Notes: generated by a model not told the origin, from the letters alone. DNA of 19,735 bases from Syntrophomonas_A sp050258735 (GCA_050258735.1 JBLMZJ010000137.1:1-19735), one strand, 5' to 3'. Shown: positions 7,435 to 15,598, counted from the stretch's first letter. Program-made: numbers and translations.

Positions 7435-7487
7435 AAAAAAGCCCCGCTCAGTTGACGTACGTCTAGTACGCCTCATTCGCGGAGCTT
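7435..7487 (-). terminator. Nested rho-independent terminator, minus strand
   Basis: Read on the minus strand: outer stem AAGCTCCGC/GCGGGGCTT, symmetric 6x6 internal loop GAATGA/AACTGA, inner stem GGCGTAC/GTACGTC, 5-base loop, then TTTTTT. Two positions pair as G-U only in the minus-strand RNA and would be A-C mismatches on the plus strand, which fixes the direction. Confidence 0.75.
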
Positions 7488-7554
7488 CCTTGTGCCTCAG
7501 TTTTGAGGTTCTGCAAATGGGGTCATCGAAAGACTTACTAAACCCAATATTAGG
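7435..7554 (-). ncRNA. Candidate small RNA of about 120 nt on the minus strand
   Basis: A minus-strand TATAAT at 7566-7561 would start transcription near 7554, and the RNA would end at the strong terminator at 7435. Between them are a CCTCA/TGAGG hairpin and no ribosome binding site plus ORF. No good -35 box is visible. The stretch does not match any RNA family I can name; I checked by eye for 6S, SRP, tmRNA-like and common riboswitch signatures and saw none. The existence of a directional terminator with no gene feeding into it on that strand is the main support. Confidence 0.4.
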
Positions 7555-7645
7555 TGGCTTATTATACTTGCCTCAAATGCAAGACTTCTTTGGCAGCGTA
7601 CCTTCACATTTTTTACTCGTTCTGTCTGCTTCTTTGACAAGCTGT

Positions 7646-7672
7646 AGACTCCCCACCCGAGGGGAGTCTTTT
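7646..7672 (+). terminator. Rho-independent terminator upstream of sbcD
   Basis: AGACTCCCC-ACCCGA-GGGGAGTCT is a perfect 9-bp hairpin followed on the plus strand by TTTTGCGTTTTC. The minus strand has no T-run after the hairpin. It would stop read-through from the phasin-like gene or from any plus-strand RNA of this region, and lies 23 bases before the sbcD promoter. Confidence 0.8.
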
Positions 7673-7694
7673 GCGTTTTCTGGAGTTTTCTCAC

Positions 7695-7726
7695 TTGACG
7701 GAAGAAATGGGGAACTGTGATAGAAT
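7695..7726 (+). promoter_or_regulatory. Promoter for sbcDC
   Basis: TTGACG (7695-7700) is a near-consensus -35 box. The -10 lies in TGTGATAGAAT; either GATAGA after 18 bases with a TG extension, or TAGAAT after 20. About 35 bases of leader then run to the GTG start of sbcD. Confidence 0.6.
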
Positions 7727-7761
7727 AGAACGTAACAAATAAACGAAAGGGAGGGCGAAAG

Positions 7762-9000
7762 GTGCGGATAATACATACCGCAGACTGGCACCTGGGCAAA
7801 AGCCTGGAGGGGCGCAGCCGCCTGCCCGAACAAAGCGAATTTATCGACGAACTGGCTGAGATCGTGAGTAAGCATTCGGTCGATATGATCATAGTTGCGG
7901 GTGATGTTTTCGATACCAGCAACCCGCCCGCGGCAGCGGAACAGTTGTTTTACCGGGCCCTGGACCGGCTGGCAGATGGCGGCCGACGGGCTGTAATAGT
8001 GATTGCCGGCAATCACGACCATCCGGAGAGGCTGGCGGCGGCCATGGACTTGGCGCGCCGGTATGGGATAGTGCTGGCCGGCTCGCCCGCATCCCGGGTA
8101 CCTGCCAGTCATTTTGCAGAAGATCGGGTCAACATCGTGCAAAGCGGGACCGGATGGCTGGAGATGAGCCTGCCCAACTGTCCGGACCACGCAGTCATCG
8201 CACTGCTGCCGTATCCCTCGGAATCCCGCCTGCAGGAAGCCCTCACCGAGAGTCTGGACGAAGGAGTGCTACAAAAGGCCTATGCCGCAAAGGTAAGTCT
8301 TATCCTGCAAGAGGCGGCCGGGCATTTTACTGAGAATACAATAAATCTGGTCCTGAGCCATCTTTATACTGCTGGCGGGGAAACCTCCGAGTCCGAACGG
8401 GACATCAGTCTGGGCGGGGCCCTGGCCGTCGGGAGTGACGTCTTTCCGCCAGGCAGCCATTATGTAGCCCTGGGACATCTCCACCGCTGCCAGGAGATCC
8501 CTGGTGAGGAGACCGTCATACGCTATGCCGGTTCACCGCTGGCTTACAGCTTTTCTGAAGCGGGACAGGCCAAATCAGTTACCCTTATCGATGCCCGGCT
8601 GGGACAGGCCCTGCACCGGGAAGAGATCTTCCTCACCCGGGGACGTCCCCTGGTACGCTGGCGGGCTGACAGCCTGGAACAGGTCAGGACCTGGTGTGCG
8701 GAAGGAAGGGATGCCAACGCCTGGATCGATCTGGAGGTCCAGGTCAGGGTGCCGCTCTCCATCGATGAAACCAGCGAATTGAGAGGCCTGCATCGGGGAT
8801 TTGTAAATATCAGAGCCATATTGCCCGGAGCCGGAGCGTTGGTGCCGGAAGAGGATAAAACTGCCCTCGGGCCTGAAGAGATGTTCAAACGTTATTATTA
8901 CTCGCGGTACGGAGGCTGGCCAGAACCGGCCATGGTCCAGCTGTTCCTGGAACTGCTGGGTGACACCGGCGAGCCGTCGGGCGGGGAGGTGTCCCTATGA
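7762..9000 (+). CDS. sbcD: Exonuclease SbcD (Mre11-type nuclease subunit of SbcCD)
   Basis: A 412-residue calcineurin-like phosphoesterase, the nuclease subunit that with SbcC cuts DNA hairpins, palindromes and protein-blocked ends. Metal and catalytic motifs are all present: Asp8 and His10 in TADWHLGKSL, Asp48 in VAGDVFD, Asn84-His85 in AGNHDHPERL, His200 in VLSHLYTAGG, and His239/His241 in ALGHLHRCQ. After the nuclease domain comes the usual capping and C-terminal region (IRYAGSPLAYSFSEAGQ at about 253-269). Length is typical. Start is GTG at 7762, preceded by GGGAGGGCGAAAG; the protein begins VRIIHTADWH as family members do. The stop overlaps the SbcC start by four bases (ATGA), a sign of translational coupling. 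Confidence 0.97.
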   Translation: MRIIHTADWHLGKSLEGRSRLPEQSEFIDELAEIVSKHSVDMIIVAGDVFDTSNPPAAAEQLFYRALDRLADGGRRAVIVIAGNHDHPERLAAAMDLARRYGIVLAGSPASRVPASHFAEDRVNIVQSGTGWLEMSLPNCPDHAVIALLPYPSESRLQEALTESLDEGVLQKAYAAKVSLILQEAAGHFTENTINLVLSHLYTAGGETSESERDISLGGALAVGSDVFPPGSHYVALGHLHRCQEIPGEETVIRYAGSPLAYSFSEAGQAKSVTLIDARLGQALHREEIFLTRGRPLVRWRADSLEQVRTWCAEGRDANAWIDLEVQVRVPLSIDETSELRGLHRGFVNIRAILPGAGALVPEEDKTALGPEEMFKRYYYSRYGGWPEPAMVQLFLELLGDTGEPSGGEVSL

Positions 9001-12000
9001 AGCCGCTGGAACTAAGGGTCAGGGGTCTCAACAGCTTCCGGGCCGAACAGACCATAGACTTCAAGCGTCTGGGAGAATATAGTCTCTTCGGCATCTTCGG
9101 TCCTACCGGCAGCGGTAAATCCAGTATTCTTGATGCTATCATCCTGGCCCTCTTCGGAGTGGTCCCCCGGGCCGGCAACGGAGCAGCGGGAACCATCAAC
9201 CAGATGGAGGATGCCGCCGAAGTCAGCTTCCGCTTCGAACTCAACGCTGCGGAAGGACGCCAGGAGTACCTGATCCAACGGCGTTATCGCCGGGATAAGA
9301 ACAATCCGGAGAGTGCCCATTTTGTTTCCGGCCGGTTGTCCCGCGTGACGGAGACGGCAGCGGAGGTGCTGGCCAGCAAGGACTCCGAGATGAAGAGCAA
9401 GATAGTCGAGTTGTTGGGGCTTTCCGCCCAGGATTTTACCAGAGCGGTGGTCTTGCCGCAGGGACGTTTTGCCGAATTCCTGGCATTGAAAGGCCGGGAA
9501 CGTACTGATATGCTGGAGCGCATCTTTGCTTTGGAGCAATTCGGGGAGCGCCTGAATCGCAATCTTAAAAGCCGTTTGGAGGAGGCTGCCACAACCATAA
9601 AAATACTCGTCAGCGAAATGAACGGGATAGGCGATGCCTCCGATACAGCCCTGGAACTGGCACAGGCGGTTATGGAACAAGCAGAACGGGAGGCGGCTGC
9701 GGCCGAAGAAGAGGAAGAAGCTGCCCGGGTCCATTATGAGGCACAACGCGAGGTTTGGGAACTGCAGGAGGCTATGGAGGAGGTCCAGGCAAAGATCGGT
9801 CAATTGCAGGCCTACAATGATAAGATAGAAGGACTGCGGCGGATGGCATCCCGGGCCCGGCAGGCGGAAGAGGTGCGGCCTTTTCTGGAGGCGGCTGATC
9901 TGCTGGGACAAAAAGCGCAGGCAGCCCGGAACGAATTTGAGGCAATGAAGACAGAAGAAGAACGGCAACGACATGGAACGGAAGGATCGCGGGAGGAACT
10001 GCGCCAGGCCGAACAGGAATGGCAGACCTCGGCACCGGCGATCAATAGCCGTATCGACAAGCTGCGGGAGTTATATGAGTCCGAACAAGAGAGCAGGGAG
10101 GGGCACCATCAGCTCTCCCGTCTGCAGGCTGAATTACGGAATGAAGGTGAAAAGCTCGGGCAGTTGCAGAAGCAGCTGGGCCAATTGGAGAAAGCAAAAA
10201 AATCCGACGAAGCCGAACTGGTGCGCCTGGGCGAAGTCAGGCGAAACCTGCGTGTGGAACCGGAGAGGCGTGAAAAGATCAACCAGGCCATGCGTCTTCT
10301 GCCCATGCTGGAAAAGGCACAGGAGACCAGGGCCAATGCCGTAAAGAACCTGCGTGATAGAGAAAGAGAAGTCTTGAAAGGTGAAGAGACCCTGGCCGGG
10401 GTAGACCAGGCTTATGAAGTACTGCAGAAGCAGACGGGAGATGCCCGGCAGGCATCCGATAACCTCAAGGCCGAGCTTGCCCGGTGCCTGGAACCTGAAG
10501 AATATATGCGCCATCATGGCGTCCTGGAGCAGTTGGAACAGGCCCGAAGCAGATGGCAGCAAAATAACGAAAAGATAGCCGATCTCAAAGCCGGATGGGA
10601 GATCAGGGTGCGGGAACACAGGGACCTGCTGGATCAGATCAGGGAGTTGGAGGGGCAAAGGATCGCCGGGCAGGAAATCATACATGACCTTAGCGAACGG
10701 TATCAGCAGGAGAATGAGCTCAACCAGGCGGTTCACCTGGCGGGATCGCTTGAGGAGGGGGGACCCTGTCCGGTGTGCGGTTCCCTGCAGCATCCCCGGC
10801 CGGCCGTCCCCACAAAAGAGGATTGCCGCAACAAGCTTGATGCTGAAATCAACCATCAACAGGCTGTATTAAAGGATATCGAAGGGACATTGGCCGGACT
10901 AAATACGAAAATGGGCGCGGCTCAGGCGGCATTGGAGATGCAGGAAGCTTTACAACATGAAGCTCAGAGCCAATTGGAAGAGACAGCGAGAGTCATGGCC
11001 GCCTGGCTGGAGAAATTGCCGCCGCAGCTGCGGGAACTCCCTTACGACAGCGTCAGACAATGGATCGATGACCGGAAGATTGATTATGAACAAAAGGACT
11101 CAGCATTGCGGGAATTGGAACAGTCCTTGATGGGATGGGAACGAGAGCTGGGATCGGTCCTGGCGGAAAGGGAGAAGCAAAACGCGGTCCTTGCCCAATG
11201 GCGCCGGCTGCTGGAAGAGATATCGGCCAGCCTGGAACTGGCAGCCCGTGAGGAGGAGGAGTTGACCCGGCTTTTCGCAGAAACGGCGCAAGGCCTCGAC
11301 CCCGCAGCCCTGCGGGAGCAGGACCGCCTCATCAAGGAAAAGGACCGAGAGGCCCTGGAGCTTGAAAACAGTTGGCAGAGCCTGACCGACCAGTTGCAGA
11401 AGACCGATCGCGAGCTGGAAGAACTCCGGGCCGGGGCTGGCCGTGCTGAACAGGAGCTGGCGGTTAAACAGGCAGAGGCGGCAAATCTGGAACAAGCCCT
11501 GTCCAGGCTGGACGGACAGATCGCAGAGGCCACCGGTGGGAAACCGGTCAAGGATATCATGGCTGCTCTGGACCAGGAACTGCAGAGAATGGAACACCGG
11601 CTCAGTGACTGCCGCCGGCAGGCGCACCAGAGTGATCAAATGCTGGAAGCAGCGGTGAAGGATCTCTCAGCCGCCCAGGCCCGGGCTGATGTTGCGGCTG
11701 ATCGATGCCATGAAGCTGCAGCCGATCTGGACCTGGCACTCAGCCGCTGCCATTTTGCCAGCGCCGGCGAGGCCAGAACTGCTCTGGCTGGGAAGGAAGA
11801 ACTCATATCCTGGGAGGATTCCATTAGGCAATTTGAAGAAGAAAGCAAACGCCTGGCCGACCAGAAAACGGTCCTGGAGGAAAAACTGCAAGGATCAGCG
11901 ATTACCCGGGAACAGTGGGAATGGGCCGGCCAGCGCCTACAATCATCCCATGCAAACAGCAAAGATACTCTGAAAAAGAAGGCAGTAGCCCAAAATAACT

Positions 12001-12575
12001 GGCAGATGATAGAAGGCAAGAACCGGCGCTGGCGGGAAATAGAGCAGGAACAGCAGCGCTGGCAGGAACAGAATAACCGTTTGCAACTGCTGCAGTCCAC
12101 CCTGAAAGGCAAGGATTTCGTCAGGTACATAGCCGGTGAGCAGCTGCGTTATATCTGTCACAGTGCATCCCTGCGCCTGCAGCAGTTGAGCCGATCACGC
12201 TATGGCCTGGAACTGGACAGCGAAAATAATTTCGTTATTCGCGATGATCATAATGGAGGGCAGCGCCGGGCGGTCGCTACTTTATCCGGCGGTGAGACGT
12301 TTCTGGCTTCTCTGGCCCTGGCCCTGGCCTTGTCGGCCCAGATCCAGCTGCGCGGGCAGTACCCGCTGGAGTTCTTCTTCCTCGACGAAGGTTTCGGGAC
12401 TCTGGATCCTGATTTGCTGGAAACGGTCATCAACTCACTGGAAAGCCTGCGCCATGAACGTTTTATGATCGGGATCATCAGTCATGTGCCCGAACTTCGC
12501 AACCGACTGCCCCGTTATCTGCAGGTCATACCGGCTGAGCCCGGCGGATACGGAACCGAACTCAAAATGAAATAA
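8997..12575 (+). CDS. sbcC: Exonuclease SbcC (Rad50-type SMC-like ATPase of SbcCD)
   Basis: A 1192-residue ATPase partner of SbcD. Walker A is GPTGSGKS at 35-42; the Q-loop region VVLPQGRFAEFL follows near 160. Long coiled coils fill about residues 190-1030, very rich in Glu, Gln, Leu and Ala. They are interrupted at the apex by the zinc hook CPVC (Cys591 and Cys594), through which two SbcC molecules join by shared zinc. The C-terminal lobe has the ABC signature LSGGET (1096-1101) and Walker B FFFLDEGFGTLD (Asp1130, catalytic Glu1131). Nothing is truncated; size and layout are typical. The ATG lies in the ATGA overlap with sbcD, with GGGGAGG shortly upstream inside sbcD. Many long reading frames on the opposite strand here are coding-sequence shadows. 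Confidence 0.97.
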   Translation: MKPLELRVRGLNSFRAEQTIDFKRLGEYSLFGIFGPTGSGKSSILDAIILALFGVVPRAGNGAAGTINQMEDAAEVSFRFELNAAEGRQEYLIQRRYRRDKNNPESAHFVSGRLSRVTETAAEVLASKDSEMKSKIVELLGLSAQDFTRAVVLPQGRFAEFLALKGRERTDMLERIFALEQFGERLNRNLKSRLEEAATTIKILVSEMNGIGDASDTALELAQAVMEQAEREAAAAEEEEEAARVHYEAQREVWELQEAMEEVQAKIGQLQAYNDKIEGLRRMASRARQAEEVRPFLEAADLLGQKAQAARNEFEAMKTEEERQRHGTEGSREELRQAEQEWQTSAPAINSRIDKLRELYESEQESREGHHQLSRLQAELRNEGEKLGQLQKQLGQLEKAKKSDEAELVRLGEVRRNLRVEPERREKINQAMRLLPMLEKAQETRANAVKNLRDREREVLKGEETLAGVDQAYEVLQKQTGDARQASDNLKAELARCLEPEEYMRHHGVLEQLEQARSRWQQNNEKIADLKAGWEIRVREHRDLLDQIRELEGQRIAGQEIIHDLSERYQQENELNQAVHLAGSLEEGGPCPVCGSLQHPRPAVPTKEDCRNKLDAEINHQQAVLKDIEGTLAGLNTKMGAAQAALEMQEALQHEAQSQLEETARVMAAWLEKLPPQLRELPYDSVRQWIDDRKIDYEQKDSALRELEQSLMGWERELGSVLAEREKQNAVLAQWRRLLEEISASLELAAREEEELTRLFAETAQGLDPAALREQDRLIKEKDREALELENSWQSLTDQLQKTDRELEELRAGAGRAEQELAVKQAEAANLEQALSRLDGQIAEATGGKPVKDIMAALDQELQRMEHRLSDCRRQAHQSDQMLEAAVKDLSAAQARADVAADRCHEAAADLDLALSRCHFASAGEARTALAGKEELISWEDSIRQFEEESKRLADQKTVLEEKLQGSAITREQWEWAGQRLQSSHANSKDTLKKKAVAQNNWQMIEGKNRRWREIEQEQQRWQEQNNRLQLLQSTLKGKDFVRYIAGEQLRYICHSASLRLQQLSRSRYGLELDSENNFVIRDDHNGGQRRAVATLSGGETFLASLALALALSAQIQLRGQYPLEFFFLDEGFGTLDPDLLETVINSLESLRHERFMIGIISHVPELRNRLPRYLQVIPAEPGGYGTELKMK

Positions 12576-12612
12576 CGATCGAAACAGGATCGATGATATT
12601 TGGGGGTTGCCC

Positions 12613-13428
12613 ATGGACAGAGACCAGCGACATGATGACGAACATCCCTGGAACCAGGAACTTCCCGAGCTCCAGGACGGATGGGATATGGATGAGGAAT
12701 CAGAGGGTAAAAGACGGCGGCCCGCCTGGCTGCTGCGCCTGGCAGCGGCCATCGCGCTGGTAGCTTTCATAGCTTTGTCCTATGCCTGGCTGCCATTGAT
12801 CGCACCTTCCCATTTCGAATTTCTGCGTCAGGACCGGGAGTTGTCCGGAGAGGCCGTGGTGAAAGCCAGTAAACCAGCTGTGGTGAGTATAACAGCTACC
12901 ATCCCGGATGGCATACCCGGATCGACCCGGGGAGGTACCGGTTTCAATATAGCCAGCGAAGGCCTGGTGGTGACCAACCGCCATGTAGTGGATGGCGCCG
13001 CGTCCATTATGATAACCTTTTCCGATTACAGGCGTTTCTACAGCAAACAATATCAGATAATCGAGAAGTATGATCTGGCCGTTATCAGGATCAAAGGTCA
13101 GGGCTTGCCGGTTTTACCGCTGTCTTATACGTTGCCGGCCATAGACGAGGAAGTGACGGTCATTGGCAATCCTCTCGGTTACCAGCGCGTATCGGCCCGG
13201 GGACCGGTAGAAGGTTACTACGATGGGGGAGAAGCGGGAGCAGCTGTATTTGCCATTCGGGCCATAGCCGAGCCTGGCAGCAGCGGGAGCCCGGTCATCG
13301 ACCGCCAGGGGCGGGTGTGCGGGGTGGTCTATGCCATCACCAGCATCCGGAAGGACGGCAAGGAGATAAGATACTCCCTGGCCATCCCCGCAGATGCCTT
13401 AAAAGCGCTGAGCATATCCGGCAGTTAG
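12613..13428 (+). CDS. Membrane-anchored trypsin-like serine protease (HtrA-like, no PDZ domain)
   Basis: A 271-residue protein. Residues 1-36 are very polar and acidic then basic (EGKRRRP), followed by one membrane segment at about 39-63, so it is probably anchored with the protease outside. The catalytic triad is visible: His124 in VTNRHVVDG, Asp154 in KYDLAVIRI, Ser224 in PGSSGSPVID, all in HtrA/DegP-like contexts. The protein ends soon after the catalytic domain, so unlike HtrA it has no PDZ domain. I start it at the ATG at 12613, with GGGGG six bases upstream; a TTG at 12607 abuts that site and is less likely. It follows sbcC by 37 bases and may be co-transcribed, with no known functional link. 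It overlaps the convergent nitroreductase gene by four bases. Confidence 0.88.
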   Translation: MDRDQRHDDEHPWNQELPELQDGWDMDEESEGKRRRPAWLLRLAAAIALVAFIALSYAWLPLIAPSHFEFLRQDRELSGEAVVKASKPAVVSITATIPDGIPGSTRGGTGFNIASEGLVVTNRHVVDGAASIMITFSDYRRFYSKQYQIIEKYDLAVIRIKGQGLPVLPLSYTLPAIDEEVTVIGNPLGYQRVSARGPVEGYYDGGEAGAAVFAIRAIAEPGSSGSPVIDRQGRVCGVVYAITSIRKDGKEIRYSLAIPADALKALSISGS

Positions 13429-13949
13429 TCCTGCCACGTTTCCCAGCGCACGATCTCATTCAGTTCACGGCGCGGAGGACCGACAGGGCTTTCGTCGGCA
13501 ACTCCCAGCGGGACCAATGACACTACCCGCATCCCATCCGGCAGCTTTATGACCTTTTTGACCGCGGCCTCATTGAAGCCGCCCATCCAGCAGGAGCCAT
13601 AACCGAGGGCATAGGCCGCCAGCAGTATGTTCTGTGTGGCATTGGCTCCGTCAAGCATACAATAATAGTTCATTCCTCTTTCACCATAATAAGAAGAACG
13701 TTCAGGATCCACGCAGACTATGATCACAACCGGGGCTGTCGCCAGCAGTTCCTGGTTGAAAGCCGCCTCCCTGACTTGTGCCCGGGTAGCAGGATCCCGC
13801 ACCACCACAAAGCTGCAGGGCTGCAGATTGCCGGCTGACGGAGCCAGGCGTGCGGCCTCCAGTATAGTAAGTATGTCGGCTTCGCCAACCGGGTCATCCT
13901 TGTAGCGGCGGATACTCCTTCTGCCCATGAGAGCTTCCAAACAATCCAT
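13425..13949 (-). CDS. Nitroreductase family FMN protein
   Basis: A 174-residue flavoprotein of the NfsA/NfsB-like superfamily, expected to reduce nitro- or quinone-type substrates with NAD(P)H; the natural substrate is not evident. Family features: N-terminal MGRRSIRRYKDDPV (FMN phosphate contacts), LAPSAGNLQPCSFVVV, the helix DGANATQNILLAAYALGYGSCWMGGF, and VVSLVPLGVADE near the end. At 174 residues it is a small, single-domain member. The start at 13949 is chosen because GGAGGG lies six bases before it on the minus strand; two further in-frame ATGs upstream (13955 and the frame start at 14000) have no usable spacing. Tail-to-tail four-base overlap (TTAG) with the serine protease gene leaves no room for a terminator between them. 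Confidence 0.93.
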   Translation of the reverse strand: MDCLEALMGRRSIRRYKDDPVGEADILTILEAARLAPSAGNLQPCSFVVVRDPATRAQVREAAFNQELLATAPVVIIVCVDPERSSYYGERGMNYYCMLDGANATQNILLAAYALGYGSCWMGGFNEAAVKKVIKLPDGMRVVSLVPLGVADESPVGPPRRELNEIVRWETWQD

Positions 13950-13977
13950 TTTCATCCCTCCAGTAATTATTTCATAA

Positions 13978-14118
13978 CACTTATTCATAGTTTTGTCCAT
14001 TAGACCGCTGGATCTTCCCTTCGATATTTATGATCAGAGCCAGGGCAGTAGTTATTATGCGGAAGAGGAATTAAAGACGTGGATCGACCGGAACTGGTCG
14101 AAGGTTTTGGCCGGCTGA
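13978..14118 (+). pseudogene. Possible 3' remnant of a lost gene
   Basis: Between two minus-strand genes a plus-strand frame stays open for 46 codons to TGA at 14116-14118, and its last 33 codons read like real protein (DLPFDIYDQSQGSSYYAEE, then LKTWIDRNWSKVLAG). There is no start codon with a ribosome binding site and an in-frame TAA lies at 13975. I do not recognise the family. It could be the surviving C-terminus of a deleted gene, or chance. Confidence 0.25.
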
Positions 14119-14137
14119 AGCGTGGGGCAGTCCAAAT

Positions 14138-15118
14138 CTATGCTCTGGCGGCGAAAAATGCCAGACAGGCCGCGACCACATCTTTATCATACAGGGTGCC
14201 GGCGTGGGTCGAGATCTCTTCCAGAGCGGCACCTATACCCAGTGAGGGCCGGTAAGGCCGGTGAGAGGATATGGCATCGACCACATCCGCTACCGTTATG
14301 ATCCGGGCCTCCAGCAGCAGGTCCGCGCCTTTCAGCCCATGGGGATAACCGCTGCCGTCACACTTTTCATGATGCTGTAAGACGATAGTGGCGATCGGAT
14401 ACGGAAAATCGATGGCTTTCAGCATATCGTAGGCTACCCCGGGGTGGGTCTTGATGATGGTAAATTCGATAGGGTCGAGTTTACCCGGTTTGCTCAGGTA
14501 TTCGGCCGGTACCGATATCTTTCCGATATCGTGGAGTATACCGGCTATGTATATACCCTGCAGAGTATCCTCGGACAACTTCATCTCCCGGCCGATATTG
14601 TAGGCCAGCTCACTGACTTTTTTCTGGTGACCGGAGGTATAAGGGTCACGTTTCTCAACCATCATGGCCAGGCTTTCCACCGTCTGCAGCAGCACTTTTT
14701 TCAGGCTCATCTCCGCCTGTTCCCGGGCCACGATATGTTCCCATTCCCGCAGGGCACGAATAATGAAATCGGGCATGTGGGAAAAGGCTTCCGGAGATTT
14801 GACGATATAGTCCAGGGCTCCGGCCTTCATGGCTTCTACCGCTAATTCCTCATTGCCATGACTGGTCATCAATACGATGGGATACAGGCGCTGCTCATGG
14901 TCCGGCGGCGGTATCAGTTCGATGCCCTTGCCATCAGGCAGCAGCCAGTCGCACAAGACCAGATCCGGCATGTTTTCAGCCAGATAAGCGCGGGCTGAAG
15001 AAAGACTGCCCTTTACCGTTGCGGCAAAATCTCCCCAGTGACTGTCAAAGGACCGCAGGATCAACTCTGCGTGCGCTTCATCGTCTTCAACGATAAAAAT
15101 ATTTATCTGCTTGGTCAT
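14138..15118 (-). CDS. Response regulator with HD-GYP domain (putative c-di-GMP phosphodiesterase)
   Basis: A 326-residue protein. The receiver domain (1-125) has acidic residues in FIVEDDEAHAE, phosphorylation site Asp57 (LVLCDWLLPDG), Thr/Ser in VLMTSHG and Lys in YIVKSPE. After a short helical linker, residues about 143-326 are an HD-GYP domain: KRDPYTSGHQKKVSELA, the metal-binding pair His196-Asp197 in ILHDIGKISVP, KTHPGVAYDML, and HHEKCDGSGYPHGLKG with the GYP triad at 257-259. It should hydrolyse c-di-GMP when phosphorylated. The start ATG is preceded by GGGGGTAGTGTT. It is 27 bases downstream of the second receiver gene and likely co-transcribed with it. No histidine kinase lies beside the pair. 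Confidence 0.95.
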   Translation of the reverse strand: MTKQINIFIVEDDEAHAELILRSFDSHWGDFAATVKGSLSSARAYLAENMPDLVLCDWLLPDGKGIELIPPPDHEQRLYPIVLMTSHGNEELAVEAMKAGALDYIVKSPEAFSHMPDFIIRALREWEHIVAREQAEMSLKKVLLQTVESLAMMVEKRDPYTSGHQKKVSELAYNIGREMKLSEDTLQGIYIAGILHDIGKISVPAEYLSKPGKLDPIEFTIIKTHPGVAYDMLKAIDFPYPIATIVLQHHEKCDGSGYPHGLKGADLLLEARIITVADVVDAISSHRPYRPSLGIGAALEEISTHAGTLYDKDVVAACLAFFAARA

Positions 15119-15145
15119 AACACTACCCCCGTAATCTCTGTGCGA

Positions 15146-15598
15146 TCACTGTTGATAAGGGTTGGTATTCCACCCCAGCCAGTACATGCCGAGTTCTCTC
15201 ATCATGGCGGAAAACTTATCGAAGTCGAGCGGCTTCACCAGGAAGCTGTTGACATGGTTTTCATAAGCCAGGTTGACATCGTTTTCAGATTCGGATGAGG
15301 TCAATACCACGGTGGGTATGCTCTTTAACTGCTCGTCCGCCTTAACAAGATTAAGGACACCCAGTCCGTCTAGTTTCGGCAATCGCAGATCCAACAGTAT
15401 CAAGTTAGGTTTGGGGCTGGTCTCAATATTGCTGTAGGCGCCCCGGTGGAAGAGGAAATCGAGCGCTTCTTCTCCATCTTTTACATGATAGATATGATTG
15501 GCAATACGATGGGTCTGAAAATTGCGTTTGACCAGCTCGGCATGGTCTTCATTGTCTTCGACCAATAGTATTACCAGAGGTTCCCCGTTGATGTTCAT
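15146..15598 (-). CDS. Single-domain response regulator (CheY-like, Rcp1 type)
   Basis: A 150-residue receiver without an output domain. It has the acidic pocket in LLVEDNEDHAELVKR, phosphorylation site Asp70 (LILLDLRLPKLDGLG), Thr-Ser in VVLTSSESEND and Lys in SFLVKPLDF. The extended loop ALDFLFHRGAYSN and the END..AY motif are typical of the Rcp1-like group, which usually pairs with phytochrome-like or PAS-rich kinases; no such kinase is in this window. It may relay phosphate to, or share a kinase with, the HD-GYP regulator encoded next. GGGAGGG lies eight bases before the ATG. Confidence 0.95.
   Translation of the reverse strand: MNINGEPLVILLVEDNEDHAELVKRNFQTHRIANHIYHVKDGEEALDFLFHRGAYSNIETSPKPNLILLDLRLPKLDGLGVLNLVKADEQLKSIPTVVLTSSESENDVNLAYENHVNSFLVKPLDFDKFSAMMRELGMYWLGWNTNPYQQ

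Larger units (their letters stand above)
7347..7761. other. Gene-free stretch with terminators and a candidate small RNA
   Basis: No credible protein gene lies here. It holds, left to right: a short CTCATC-CCGGC-GATGAG hairpin without a T-run (7360-7376), a nested minus-strand terminator (7435-7487), a CCTCA-GTTT-TGAGG hairpin (7495-7508), a perfect minus-strand TATAAT (7566-7561) next to the inverted repeat CTTGC-N7-GCAAG (7567-7583), a plus-strand terminator (7646-7672) and the sbcD promoter. Individual parts are listed separately. Confidence 0.6.

Noticed and set aside
7435..7700. 6S RNA, SRP RNA or a known riboswitch
   Set aside because: By eye I see neither the long closing stem with central bubble of 6S, nor the SRP GGAA-loop domain, nor any riboswitch core I know; left as an unassigned candidate RNA.
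7573..8190. A 205-codon minus-strand frame across the sbcD 5' end
   Set aside because: It runs through the sbcD promoter, the upstream terminator and conserved SbcD nuclease motifs on the other strand, with no start signal.
9012..9974. A 320-codon minus-strand reading frame opposite sbcC
   Set aside because: It is antisense to the conserved SbcC N-terminal ATPase lobe, has no ribosome binding site and no recognisable domain; long shadow frames are expected in this GC-rich coiled-coil gene.
12607..12612. TTG start for the serine protease two codons before the ATG
   Set aside because: The TTG directly abuts the GGGGG ribosome binding site, leaving no spacer; the ATG at 12613 has a six-base spacer.
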